Notes: generated by a model from the letters alone, not told the origin. A stretch of DNA of 24,923 bases from a virus (IMGVR_UViG_3300009074_000030:1-24923); one strand, 5' to 3'. Positions 6,782 to 13,380 are shown, counted from the stretch's first letter. A program made the numbers and translations.

Positions 6782-7801
6782 TTATGTGTTGTCCTTTAAA
6801 TATTTTTTTGCTAGGACCCGAATCTTTGTTGGGTTATTTGTTGCTGCTTCAAGAACAGATCGCAGTACAAATATGCGACCTAACGCGCAACTTGCACTAT
6901 TTGCATCTTTATATAATTCCATCCACTCAGGAAAACTAACAGACCAGCCATGTTTAATAGCTGGATCAATTAATTCATTACCAGCTTTATCTGCATCAGG
7001 CAATAATATTGTCCGGCGCTTCAATTGGTTGATCAAACTGGCTTGCTCATCGCTTATACTGTTACTACCCAAGCTAACACCATCCATACTTATAGCGTCA
7101 AAATCGCCTTCTGTAACGACGACAAAGTTCCTGTCAGGTTTTTGTCCACCAAGATTGAATACAAAATGTGGCGGCTTTGTATTGAGATATTTTGGTGTTG
7201 AGCATGTTGGAGGTACACCAATATATCGTGCTGTGTATCCTACCAGCTTATCATCGTAACGGTAAGGCAATATAATACGCTTGCGGTATTTGAAGTCGCT
7301 AGCAGTGTATGCCCAATCAGTCCAATGCAACAATTGCCTGTCACTCAGCATCACTATAGCTTCTTCAAAGTTATTGTTCATTTGGTCTGGTGTAATATTA
7401 TTTAATAGCTGGCTATCATCAGGCAATTCTATCTCTGGCCAGACTGGATGAAATTCTGGTTTGGGCTCGGGCATCGGGTTCAAGAGCTGTGTAGTCTCTT
7501 GTTCACGCATAAGCTGAATATTAATACGTTGTAGATCACTTGATTGAATACCAAACCCATCAAGTAACATTCTCGCGCCGCCACTCAGTAACGATCCCTT
7601 TGTCCATCCAGTTGCAAATTTACAATTGAAGCAATGGTAAACCCATTCATCGTTATCGAAATGGAAGCCGCCCCTGCTTTTGATATCAGGACGCTCTTCA
7701 CCCGCACGAACGCAAACAGGGCAGTTACCTGCCACCCATCCGCCGCTTGACGGACGCCACCCGGACGCGAGTCCGCGCATATAATCAACAAAGAAATGCA
7801 T
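6782..7801 (-). CDS. 61: DNA primase gp61
   Basis: This encodes 339 residues, matching T4 gp61 (342). It makes RNA primers for lagging-strand synthesis on ssDNA with gp41. The N-terminal zinc-binding motif is complete: CPVC at 27-30 and CFNC at 57-60. The TOPRIM core is visible as VVVTEGDFDAIS (catalytic Glu, about residue 226) and LLPDADKAGNE (the DxD pair). The ATG at 7801 has no Shine-Dalgarno sequence; a sigma70-like promoter (TAGACA, 17 nt, TATACT) ends 7 nt before it, so the mRNA is predicted to start at or next to the ATG. The helicase gene follows directly. Confidence 0.94.
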   Translation of the reverse strand: MHFFVDYMRGLASGWRPSSGGWVAGNCPVCVRAGEERPDIKSRGGFHFDNDEWVYHCFNCKFATGWTKGSLLSGGARMLLDGFGIQSSDLQRINIQLMREQETTQLLNPMPEPKPEFHPVWPEIELPDDSQLLNNITPDQMNNNFEEAIVMLSDRQLLHWTDWAYTASDFKYRKRIILPYRYDDKLVGYTARYIGVPPTCSTPKYLNTKPPHFVFNLGGQKPDRNFVVVTEGDFDAISMDGVSLGSNSISDEQASLINQLKRRTILLPDADKAGNELIDPAIKHGWSVSFPEWMELYKDANSASCALGRIFVLRSVLEAATNNPTKIRVLAKKYLKDNT

Positions 7802-7808
7802 TGTAATC

Positions 7809-7837
7809 AGTATATTACATCTTGTAGTGAATGTCTA
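7809..7837 (-). promoter_or_regulatory. Sigma70-like promoter of primase, TAGACA-17-TATACT
   Basis: The -35 box TAGACA (5 of 6) and -10 box TATACT (5 of 6) are separated by exactly 17 nt. The -10 ends 7 nt (GATTACA) before the primase ATG, so transcription should begin at the start codon. There is no Shine-Dalgarno sequence. Confidence 0.7.
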
Positions 7838-8275
7838 TCAAATGTTTAGGGAAACTGTAGTAGAATCAAGCACTTCAAGTACAAAGCGTGGTAAGCTTCT
7901 TGTTGTCTGTGCTAGTAAAGTTCGTCCACGGTCATCTGTATATTCAATTGAAAGGCTATAGAGACCTTCCTCAAATGCGCCAGTAGCTACACTATTCATT
8001 ACCAAAGTTGCTGCACCATCTACTATAGGGTCAGCTACCATTGGTCCAGACCAAACTTCAGTATTTTCTGTATTGAAGATACGGGCTGTAATAGTACGAC
8101 CTATTGTAAAATAAGGACGGTGTGTATGCTTGCGGAATGCAAAATAAAGAATAGCATCCCAACCCTTTGAAATCTGAATAGGGTCTGGGTTGTCGCTGTT
8201 TACCCGATATGTGCCTGCTCGGCGATCATTAACGGGACTCGCAATATATGGTGTATGATAAGCATAAACTGTCAT
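7838..8275 (-). CDS. Late phage protein, probably beta-rich, function unknown
   Basis: This encodes 145 residues from ATG at 8275. The frame is open to a TTG at 8341, but the promoter lies within that extension. The protein is rich in beta-forming residues and resembles an Ig-like or jelly-roll phage structural domain: YFTIGRTITARIFNTEN, GLYSLSIEYTDDRGR, and LPRFVLEVLD at the end. It begins MTVYAYHTPYIASPVNDRRAG. No enzyme motif is seen. Its promoter is GATAAATA, separated from the ATG by only GTGGC, and no ribosome binding site is present, so translation of a leaderless late mRNA is predicted. It is divergent from the plus-strand gene at 8324. A head or tail decoration role is a guess from composition and late timing. 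Confidence 0.78.
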   Translation of the reverse strand: MTVYAYHTPYIASPVNDRRAGTYRVNSDNPDPIQISKGWDAILYFAFRKHTHRPYFTIGRTITARIFNTENTEVWSGPMVADPIVDGAATLVMNSVATGAFEEGLYSLSIEYTDDRGRTLLAQTTRSLPRFVLEVLDSTTVSLNI

Positions 8276-8280
8276 GCCAC

Positions 8281-8288
8281 TATTTATC
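8281..8288 (-). promoter_or_regulatory. Late promoter GATAAATA, 5 nt from ATG
   Basis: GATAAATA followed by GTGGC and the ATG at 8275. In T4 the start site falls 5-6 nt after this box, so the mRNA would begin at the ATG. It is back-to-back with the plus-strand box at 8311-8318. Confidence 0.75.
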
Positions 8289-8310
8289 CAAATTACCGAA
8301 ATGCCTTGAG

Positions 8311-8318
8311 TATAAATA
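8311..8318 (+). promoter_or_regulatory. Late promoter TATAAATA, 5 nt from ATG (plus strand)
   Basis: Perfect TATAAATA followed by AACGC and the ATG at 8324; no ribosome binding site fits. It forms a divergent promoter pair with 8281-8288, separated by 22 bp. Confidence 0.82.
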
Positions 8319-8323
8319 AACGC

Positions 8324-8704
8324 ATGACGGTAAATAATCAACTAGAAGAACTATTGGAAGAATATCCATTTCTCACTGTAGCAATCTACGGTAGGAATGA
8401 ATATCTAGGTATTATACAAAATCAGGATGGCAATTTGATTTCAATGTATGTATTTGACGAGATCAAAGATTCAGACTTGCGACGTTTGTTCTTAGAGTAT
8501 GGAGCAGAATGGTGGTGGGAAACAAACCGCTTAATTCCAATCAATATTATATTAGGACAACGGTTCAAGCCATTTCGTGAATCACTACGAACATTTAATA
8601 TCAAGGACTTTGAAATCAAATATGGTCCTAGTGTGTGTCTTAAAGACATCATGCAGAAACGTGTAAAGCGAAAAAATGTTCAGATGATTAGAAAAGTAGA
8701 CTAG
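8324..8704 (+). CDS. Conserved-type late phage protein, only plus-strand gene
   Basis: This encodes 126 residues from ATG at 8324; the frame is open further up, but the promoter lies inside that part. It is aromatic-rich (GAEWWWETNRLIPINIILGQ) with a basic C-terminus (KRVKRKNVQMIRKVD). From memory, proteins starting MTxNxxLExLLExYPF with WWWExNRxIPIN are common in T4-like cyanophages without known function. A perfect TATAAATA late box ends 5 nt before the ATG and there is no ribosome binding site. It is convergent with the DnaE-like gene, and the two stop codons share the palindrome CTAG at 8701-8704. It is the only gene here read on this strand, so early minus-strand transcripts from the uvsW operon would be antisense to it. 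Confidence 0.85.
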   Translation: MTVNNQLEELLEEYPFLTVAIYGRNEYLGIIQNQDGNLISMYVFDEIKDSDLRRLFLEYGAEWWWETNRLIPINIILGQRFKPFRESLRTFNIKDFEIKYGPSVCLKDIMQKRVKRKNVQMIRKVD

Positions 8705-9264
8705 CTACTCATTTGTTCTGTAATCAAGTTCATATGTAATTTAACAGCTTGGGCATATCCGAGTGCGTGGCTCTTTTTAAACGCATACCCTTCATCTACC
8801 TTTGTCCAGACGTGTCTGTTAACATGGTCCCAGCTCTTTCCAACCAAGTGACGCTTTGCTGGGCGAATCATTGCTAGCACTGCGGCAAGTTGCAACAAGT
8901 TCTTTGGTTTCATCTTTTTACAAATGTCATGGTGCCCGCGCATATGGAAAAGCATATCGCAGAATTCTTCCTCTTCCATTAACTCCCAAATAGGTTCACG
9001 ATCAAGCAATTGCTTTAAGTGCTCTTCGTTACGAACGCCTTTATATATAGAAACATTGAGCACGTCAATCTTAAAATAGCCCATTGCCTCAGCATCGTCA
9101 TAGTCAATGCTGCACCGCCCTGTAAAAGGGTTGACTGGTGTACGATGGAAGTAAACACCAGTGTTGTGTTTTACATCACCATTATTGGCAACGATGTGTG
9201 GAAATAGTTTAAGTACCGCGTCCCTGTTTGGAACGTCAATATCAATATCAGTTACTGTTTTCAT
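8701..9264 (-). CDS. Miniature DnaE-like (DNA Pol III alpha-related) protein
   Basis: This encodes 187 residues from ATG at 9264, with GGGAG 8 nt upstream; the frame remains open far upstream but that part shadows the neighbouring gene. Motifs occur in the order of the DnaE palm/fingers: TDIDIDVPNRD (5-15) resembles PDFDVDFCMDGRD, which holds the catalytic Asp pair; HNTGV (33-37) resembles HAAGV; MGYFKIDVLN (61-70) resembles GLVKFDFLG with the third Asp; KMKPKNLLQLAAVLAMIRPAKRHL (about 117-140) resembles the LKP...ALxRPGPL region; and AFKKSHALGYA (161-171) resembles FNKSHAAAYA. DnaE is over 1000 residues, so this is a much reduced form without PHP, OB or beta-binding regions. Whether it polymerises is unknown; it could be a regulatory or structural derivative. 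Confidence 0.8.
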   Translation of the reverse strand: MKTVTDIDIDVPNRDAVLKLFPHIVANNGDVKHNTGVYFHRTPVNPFTGRCSIDYDDAEAMGYFKIDVLNVSIYKGVRNEEHLKQLLDREPIWELMEEEEFCDMLFHMRGHHDICKKMKPKNLLQLAAVLAMIRPAKRHLVGKSWDHVNRHVWTKVDEGYAFKKSHALGYAQAVKLHMNLITEQMSS

Positions 9265-9604
9265 TAACAGGCTCCCACATCTTTGCAAACTTGAGCACGT
9301 TCGGTCGCTCATCGTCGTCCATTGGCAATACCACAGCACAACTCTTCTCAGCATTGAGGGTTGTGTTCTCATGTCCAAGCCAGCAGGGCAGTTCGCTAAT
9401 CTTAGCAAACTCTTTGCGATTAACTCGCAACACGACCTTCTTGAAGCTGTTCTCAAGCCAATCTTGGTATACATCAAATTCATCAGTGCATAGTTTATCA
9501 ATGTCTGCAAAATACATGTGAGCATTGATCACACTGTGAGCCACTAGAGTAGGCACCATGAAATCTGGCACCCCGTCTAGCACTGCAATATACATTTTCT
9601 TCAT
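9248..9604 (-). CDS. PTH2-like small protein
   Basis: This encodes 118 residues. The pattern is MYIAVLDGVPDFMVPTLVAH near the start, a central Trp followed by SFKKVVLRVNRKEFAKI, then ENTTLNAEKSCAVVLP near the C-terminus. This matches the topology of peptidyl-tRNA hydrolase 2 (an AAH-type helix, W...KxVLKV strand, then a TQIxPGTxTVLAIGP strand), though identity is weak and the usual active-site residues are not confirmed. The first residues (MKKM) offer alternative starts. It overlaps the zinc-ribbon-like gene upstream by ATGA and the DnaE-like gene downstream by 17 nt. A role in tRNA or peptide salvage is only suggested; it may be a structural homologue with another function. Confidence 0.72.
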   Translation of the reverse strand: MKKMYIAVLDGVPDFMVPTLVAHSVINAHMYFADIDKLCTDEFDVYQDWLENSFKKVVLRVNRKEFAKISELPCWLGHENTTLNAEKSCAVVLPMDDDERPNVLKFAKMWEPVNENSN

Positions 9605-9867
9605 TTTTCCTCCGTGGGTGGTATTGGGCGTGCCGTATAACCTAGACTGGTGGCCATTCGATGCATCTCTCTTATTCTATGGGCACGAACGGCTAATGGT
9701 GCACCGCAATGTTGACAATACCATTTGGATGCGGTTGCTTGTCTATATGTCATCTTGTGTGAACTTTTTTTACTGCATTTATAGAAAGTTCCTGATGGAA
9801 AGGAACTGCCCGACGGCCGCCTGCCGCTCGTTCCTGATGGTACATTTAATTTATCCGCTCTTGTCAA
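9601..9867 (-). CDS. Small basic protein with possible zinc ribbon, non-ATG start
   Basis: This encodes about 88 residues. No ATG occurs before codon 43 of the open frame, so a TTG start is needed; the TTG at 9867 has GGAG 6 nt upstream, while the TTG at 9879 lacks a clear site. The N-terminal part carries repeated PSGT/PSGS units (VPSGTSGRRPSGSSFPSGTF) encoded by a repeated CCATCAGGAAC. The core has YKC followed about 20 residues later by WYCQHCGAPL, which could form a zinc ribbon. The C-terminus is basic (VRAHRIREMHRM). It overlaps both neighbours and sits in the early/middle operon below uvsW. Function unknown; nucleic-acid binding is plausible. Confidence 0.62.
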   Translation of the reverse strand: MTRADKLNVPSGTSGRRPSGSSFPSGTFYKCSKKSSHKMTYRQATASKWYCQHCGAPLAVRAHRIREMHRMATSLGYTARPIPPTEEK

Positions 9868-10522
9868 GAATTTCTCCAATCCATTCTACTGTAGGTTTAT
9901 TGAGTTTAATCTTGCGCTGCCAAAATCCTAAGTCAATAGTATCTGCTACTTCACTAAGTAATTCACTTGGTAACTGATCTAACCTATCCTTTGCAGGTTC
10001 ATATCCTAAGAACACCCAGGGTGATATTTTACCCATCTTAATATCGTTTACTAGTGCATACGGCTGGACTTCAGTCCAATAACGACTCCAGTGATGCCCT
10101 GTACGCTCTGACCACCTGTCAGCGTGTATGACAAAGCGTTCGAGCGCCCGCTCTGCTGTTTCCCGCTTGCTTTGCTCCGCAAGATACTCATTGTATACTG
10201 TATCTTTACACCACCTGTCAACTGGTTTTTGTTTCTCAATTAACCAACTAAGGTAACGTTCTGGTGCTAGCACACGGGCTTCTAATATATAAAGACCGAA
10301 ACGAACAAAGGCGCCATAGTATTGGCTCTTCATAAACTCGCGGTAGTCCTTCTTACCGTTACTGCCCATCGCAATGCGATACCAGTCGTTGAATTGTGTT
10401 AGCGCCAGCTTGACATGTTGGTCGTCTCGTTGCATCCAACGCTTTTTGTCGCGGCACATGTGAGCAAAGATCGTGCGTTCTTGCTTGAAGCTTTTACCAC
10501 AGTACTCACATTTAAAACTCAT
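9851..10522 (-). CDS. Phage protein with N-terminal C2H2-like zinc finger
   Basis: This encodes 223 residues. The N-terminus MSFKCEYCGKSFKQERTIFAHMC has two Cys (C5, C8) followed by H21 and C23, a compact C2HC/C2H2-type finger. The rest is helical with many aromatics (KSQYYGAFVRFGLYILEA, VDRWCKDTVYNEYLAEQSKRET). From memory, a family with CEFC near the start and KSQYYTAFxKFG in the middle occurs in T4-like cyanophages; no T4 counterpart is known to me. It overlaps the preceding gene by ATGA and the next by 17 nt. Placement in the uvsW operon suggests a role in DNA or RNA metabolism, but no reaction can be assigned. Confidence 0.83.
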   Translation of the reverse strand: MSFKCEYCGKSFKQERTIFAHMCRDKKRWMQRDDQHVKLALTQFNDWYRIAMGSNGKKDYREFMKSQYYGAFVRFGLYILEARVLAPERYLSWLIEKQKPVDRWCKDTVYNEYLAEQSKRETAERALERFVIHADRWSERTGHHWSRYWTEVQPYALVNDIKMGKISPWVFLGYEPAKDRLDQLPSELLSEVADTIDLGFWQRKIKLNKPTVEWIGEILDKSG

Positions 10523-10986
10523 TTCATTAATGCTTTAATCTCTTTGTCGCTCATCCCATGTGCAGTTAACAGCTCACGGATGTCGTCAGGCTCCTGCATT
10601 CTAATTAGCATTTCAATCTCGTCATTATTGAAGTGAGGGAACATGTCTTCGTAAAACCCAAACAGCTTAGGATTTTTGCTATCCTCTTTGCGTTTCTTCA
10701 TAGGTTTGATCCACTGATGAAACTGACTCGTGCCGATTGCAGCGCATTGTAATAGGCGCCACTGTAGCTCAGGATGCTTACGCATATCATTAAAATTGAC
10801 GTTAACCAAATTGTTAACCATCGTCAGATAATGCTCGTTGATCTCTTTTACATTACTATTGGTCGTGGCAGCATAGCGCATGAGGACATACATACTAAGG
10901 CTCTTTTGGTCCTCCTCACTTAGCCCGTCGTACCACTTAAAGTTACGTCGGTCCAGAGCAGCCATCTCTTCTTTAATAGTTGGCAT
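10519..10986 (-). CDS. Conserved-type phage protein, function unknown
   Basis: This encodes 155 residues, largely helical: DRRNFKWYDGLSEEDQKSLS followed by MYVLMRYAATTNSN, then KHPELQWRLLQCAAIGTSQF, KKRKEDSKNPKLFGFYEDMF, and a C-terminal NDEIEMLIRMQEPDDIRELL with DKEIKAL. I recall similar sequences in T4-like cyanophages annotated only as hypothetical. It was compared with the clamp-loader subunit gp62 and judged not to match. The ATG at 10986 has an AAGAAAG stretch upstream. It sits between the two tiny open frames at 10920-11253 and the zinc-finger protein, with an ATGA overlap to the latter. Confidence 0.83.
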   Translation of the reverse strand: MPTIKEEMAALDRRNFKWYDGLSEEDQKSLSMYVLMRYAATTNSNVKEINEHYLTMVNNLVNVNFNDMRKHPELQWRLLQCAAIGTSQFHQWIKPMKKRKEDSKNPKLFGFYEDMFPHFNNDEIEMLIRMQEPDDIRELLTAHGMSDKEIKALMK

Positions 10987-11138
10987 GAAGCTTTCTTTCT
11001 TTTTGTCTTTGCATATAGGTTTAAAATTGTCCAGAACGGCTGTGATATATACGACTCTGTTCCGTCCATTGTAAGCAACACGCCTGGAAAGTCAAGCATT
11101 TCTTTTATTTTAAAGCGTGGTCGTTTAGGGGCGAACAT
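10920..11138 (-). CDS. Possible small gene or displaced part of a split gene
   Basis: This open frame encodes 72 residues starting MFAPKRPRFKIKEMLDFPGV followed by LLTMDGTESYISQPF. The first 45 residues look protein-like and have no competing gene; the last 22 lie inside the next gene in another frame, an unusual 67-base overlap. The ATG has no good ribosome binding site. It begins 14 nt inside the end of the 42-codon frame at 11125-11253. Either these are two small coupled genes, or one gene of about 115 residues split by a +1 frame change near the six-A run at 11139-11144. Confidence is limited. Confidence 0.45.
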   Translation of the reverse strand: MFAPKRPRFKIKEMLDFPGVLLTMDGTESYISQPFWTILNLYAKTKRKKASCQLLKKRWLLWTDVTLSGTTG

Positions 11139-11253
11139 TTTTTGACCAAGGCTTCATCTTTTCTTCGACTGATCCAGGCAGATGTCCCATCGTATTTTTA
11201 TATTCAAGCAGCGTCCACCGCCGCTCTTGTTTAAGTAATGTAAAAACTACCAC
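11125..11253 (-). CDS. Possible 42-residue gene
   Basis: This is a short frame starting GTG at 11253, inside the last codons of the preceding gene, with AGGTGA as a ribosome binding site a few bases upstream. It encodes about 42 residues (LLKQERRWTLLEYKNTMGHL, ending KPWSKNVRP). Composition is protein-like and it fills the otherwise empty gap between the genes at 11247 and 10986, together with the 72-codon frame. It may be the first part of a split gene. No family recognised. Confidence 0.42.
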   Translation of the reverse strand: MVVFTLLKQERRWTLLEYKNTMGHLPGSVEEKMKPWSKNVRP

Positions 11254-11747
11254 AAGTCACCTATATCCATGACGTCCGGTATCTTGTTTGTCTCTTTGAC
11301 AAAGAAAGCGCATTCGCTTCCTGGCTTGTCGCTTAGTGGCACTGCTAGCAAGTGTCCCTGCTTGAGCTTTGGAAAGTGCCATTTGACTTCATTGTAAACG
11401 TTAACTATTTCAATTTTTGGATAACTAGGCATGTAGCTTGAGATTGGATTGAGTGAAAACGCTGTAAAGCCTCTGTCATTGAGACTTGTGATCGGTATCA
11501 CTTCAGGTTCACCTACCTCACTATCGCATATAATCAGGCTCCAATCAATCGGCATTTTAAATGTCGATTCACCGATTTGTAGCACGGCTGCTGGAGCGTT
11601 AAAGATTTCCAAGAATACAAGTGGCATAAAGAAGTAGTCAGGGTTTTGTTTATCGCTGTAGTCTAAGACACAATAACGTATGTCATCGATCTCTTCAGGC
11701 ACAAAATCCAATTCATAGGTTTCGTTGTCACTGGTTAAAATTTTCAC
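11247..11747 (-). CDS. Conserved-type phage protein next to uvsW
   Basis: This encodes 166 residues, acidic and strand-rich, without catalytic motifs or membrane segments. Recognisable stretches are MPIDWSLIICDSEVGEPE, RGFTAFSLNPISSYMP, KWHFPKLKQGHLLAVPL and the C-terminal FFVKETNKIPDVMDIGDLW. From memory, a protein with SLNPIxGFMP and PKLKxGHxLxVPL lies beside uvsW in T4-like cyanophages, with no assigned function. Its ATG overlaps the uvsW stop (ATGA at 11744-11747), so the two are translated together. A functional link with UvsW is only inferred from this pairing. Confidence 0.85.
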   Translation of the reverse strand: MKILTSDNETYELDFVPEEIDDIRYCVLDYSDKQNPDYFFMPLVFLEIFNAPAAVLQIGESTFKMPIDWSLIICDSEVGEPEVIPITSLNDRGFTAFSLNPISSYMPSYPKIEIVNVYNEVKWHFPKLKQGHLLAVPLSDKPGSECAFFVKETNKIPDVMDIGDLW

Positions 11748-13318
11748 TTAGGTTTGACCTTTCGGTTGTCGAACCTCTCGAATAAATCCTTTTGGAGTCG
11801 CATGTCCTCGCGCCAGTTAGTCTTTGTAATTTTAAAGGCATACTGTGCTTTTTTGTAGAACTTCTTCCTCTCAGTAAGGTGACGCTTGCTGAACTTGGCG
11901 CTAGAGGTAAAGTCGTAAATGTTAACGAAATCTTTGTCCTCAGCTTTACGTAAACCTCGTCCGATACTTTGAATGACACGGATAAAGCTCTTGCCTGGTT
12001 CAACTAACACCATATTAAATATTCGGGGAACGTTGATTCCTACAGATGCTACTCCGTAAGTGGCGACAATAATCTTATTGTCTTCCTTTGAGATCTCCTT
12101 ATAGTGACCTCGGCGATCTTCGTTCTTCATCTCACCACTTACAAACACTGTACGGTCTTCTGGCAGTCGTTCCAGCAAACCCTTACCTGCTTTTACACGA
12201 TCAACTAGAACTAGAGTATTGCCTTCAGAAGCAATAGCCATAATCATTGCTGCCATGTAATCAAGGCGGTCACTGTCTGTTGTGAGATAACTTAACTCGG
12301 ATTGGTAATTGTCGTAGTGCACCACATCTTGCATCTGAATGACATCAATGTGGCAGTTACTAAGGACACCGGCGTCCTGTAGTGTTTTAGCTGCAAGGTC
12401 TCCTACGACTGGACCTAAGCTGACTGTTAAGCCAATAGCAGCATGTTCGTCTGGTGGGATGGTTCCTGTCAGTCCCCAACGAATGGGTACATTGCGGAAC
12501 GGTCCTGTTAACAGTTTCATGAGTACGTCAGCCTTTGCACCATGTGCTTCGTCGACGATGACTGCCATTACTCCTTTGCTGAAGTCTTCAAGCGACATTT
12601 CGCTCTTGCCTTCGCGGAAATTCTTATGGATAATCTCTAGGCTTTGCCAAGTGCATATTGTGTGAGTGCAGTTATACTCTTTGCGATCACCGTAGTAGAC
12701 GCCTACGTCTAAACCTAGGTTGACATAGTCTTCTTCTGTCTGTGTTACAAGTCCCTTGTTGGGTACGATAACAATTGTGCGAGCACCACCGTCATTGCCT
12801 GTCACAAGCTTGTGCATTACTAGCTGCTCATCAGTCATACAACGTTCAACGAGTTGACTGAGTGCTGCGGTCACCAGTGTCTTACCAGCGCCTGTTGCTA
12901 CCTCTTGTACACTCTTTTGGTTGACCAGGAAGTTGTTGATAATCTCAACTTGATAGTCGCGCAGCATAACAGGCTGCCCGGCAACAGGATGATCTTCTGG
13001 CCATACTTTGTGGGCAAAATGATCTGCTGTAATTGTGGTCAAATCTACTTGATAATTGATGCGGCTGTCACTCAAAGTAACATCGTATCCTGATTCAATA
13101 AGATCCGGAACGATATCCTCAAGTAGACTACTGAAAGTTTTACCGCCTATTGCGAAGTAGTTCTTCTTACCGTCCCAACGACCCATCTTGAATGCTGGCA
13201 CATGGTATGCATGTGGTAGCATGTAACTAAATTTGTCGTAAAACTTTCGTCTATCTGCCGTTGACAAGCCGTGAATTTTACAATTCACCTCATCAAGTAA
13301 CTCAATTTTTGCTTCCAT
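11744..13318 (-). CDS. uvsW: RNA/DNA helicase UvsW
   Basis: This encodes 524 residues (T4 UvsW 503), an SF2 helicase that unwinds R-loops and branch-migrates stalled forks and recombination intermediates. Motifs: an N-terminal DNA-binding domain with FKMGRWDGKKNYF (43-55), Q-like MLRDYQVEII at about 118-127, Walker A ATGAGKT (141-147), DEAH-box VIVDEAHGAK at about 251-260, motif III LTGTIPP, and motif VI QSIGRGLRK. ATG at 13318 is chosen because the N-terminus then aligns with T4 UvsW; the frame remains open upstream. There is no Shine-Dalgarno sequence, and a near-consensus sigma70 promoter ends 7 nt before the ATG, predicting a leaderless mRNA. In T4, uvsW is a late gene; here the promoter looks early. 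Confidence 0.95.
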   Translation of the reverse strand: MEAKIELLDEVNCKIHGLSTADRRKFYDKFSYMLPHAYHVPAFKMGRWDGKKNYFAIGGKTFSSLLEDIVPDLIESGYDVTLSDSRINYQVDLTTITADHFAHKVWPEDHPVAGQPVMLRDYQVEIINNFLVNQKSVQEVATGAGKTLVTAALSQLVERCMTDEQLVMHKLVTGNDGGARTIVIVPNKGLVTQTEEDYVNLGLDVGVYYGDRKEYNCTHTICTWQSLEIIHKNFREGKSEMSLEDFSKGVMAVIVDEAHGAKADVLMKLLTGPFRNVPIRWGLTGTIPPDEHAAIGLTVSLGPVVGDLAAKTLQDAGVLSNCHIDVIQMQDVVHYDNYQSELSYLTTDSDRLDYMAAMIMAIASEGNTLVLVDRVKAGKGLLERLPEDRTVFVSGEMKNEDRRGHYKEISKEDNKIIVATYGVASVGINVPRIFNMVLVEPGKSFIRVIQSIGRGLRKAEDKDFVNIYDFTSSAKFSKRHLTERKKFYKKAQYAFKITKTNWREDMRLQKDLFERFDNRKVKPK

Positions 13319-13325
13319 ACTGTTT

Positions 13326-13354
13326 AATATACACTTTTTATTTAATGATGTCAA
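13326..13354 (-). promoter_or_regulatory. Sigma70-like promoter of uvsW, TTGACA-17-TATATT
   Basis: Consensus -35, 17-nt spacer and a 5 of 6 -10 box; the -10 ends 7 nt (AAACAGT) before the uvsW ATG. The -35 and following spacer (TTGACATCATTAAATAAAAA) are almost identical to the promoter at 13465-13493. Confidence 0.8.
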
Positions 13355-13380
13355 TGTATTATATAATAACATAGATGATT

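Noticed and set aside
10519-10986. Clamp-loader small subunit gp62
   Set aside because: Considered because of size and replication context, but the sequence lacks the pattern I recall for gp62, so it is left unassigned.
11132-11144. Programmed -1 frameshift at AAAAAAT
   Set aside because: The heptamer is in the right register, but the downstream open frame is +1 relative, not -1, so classical slippage would not join the two frames.
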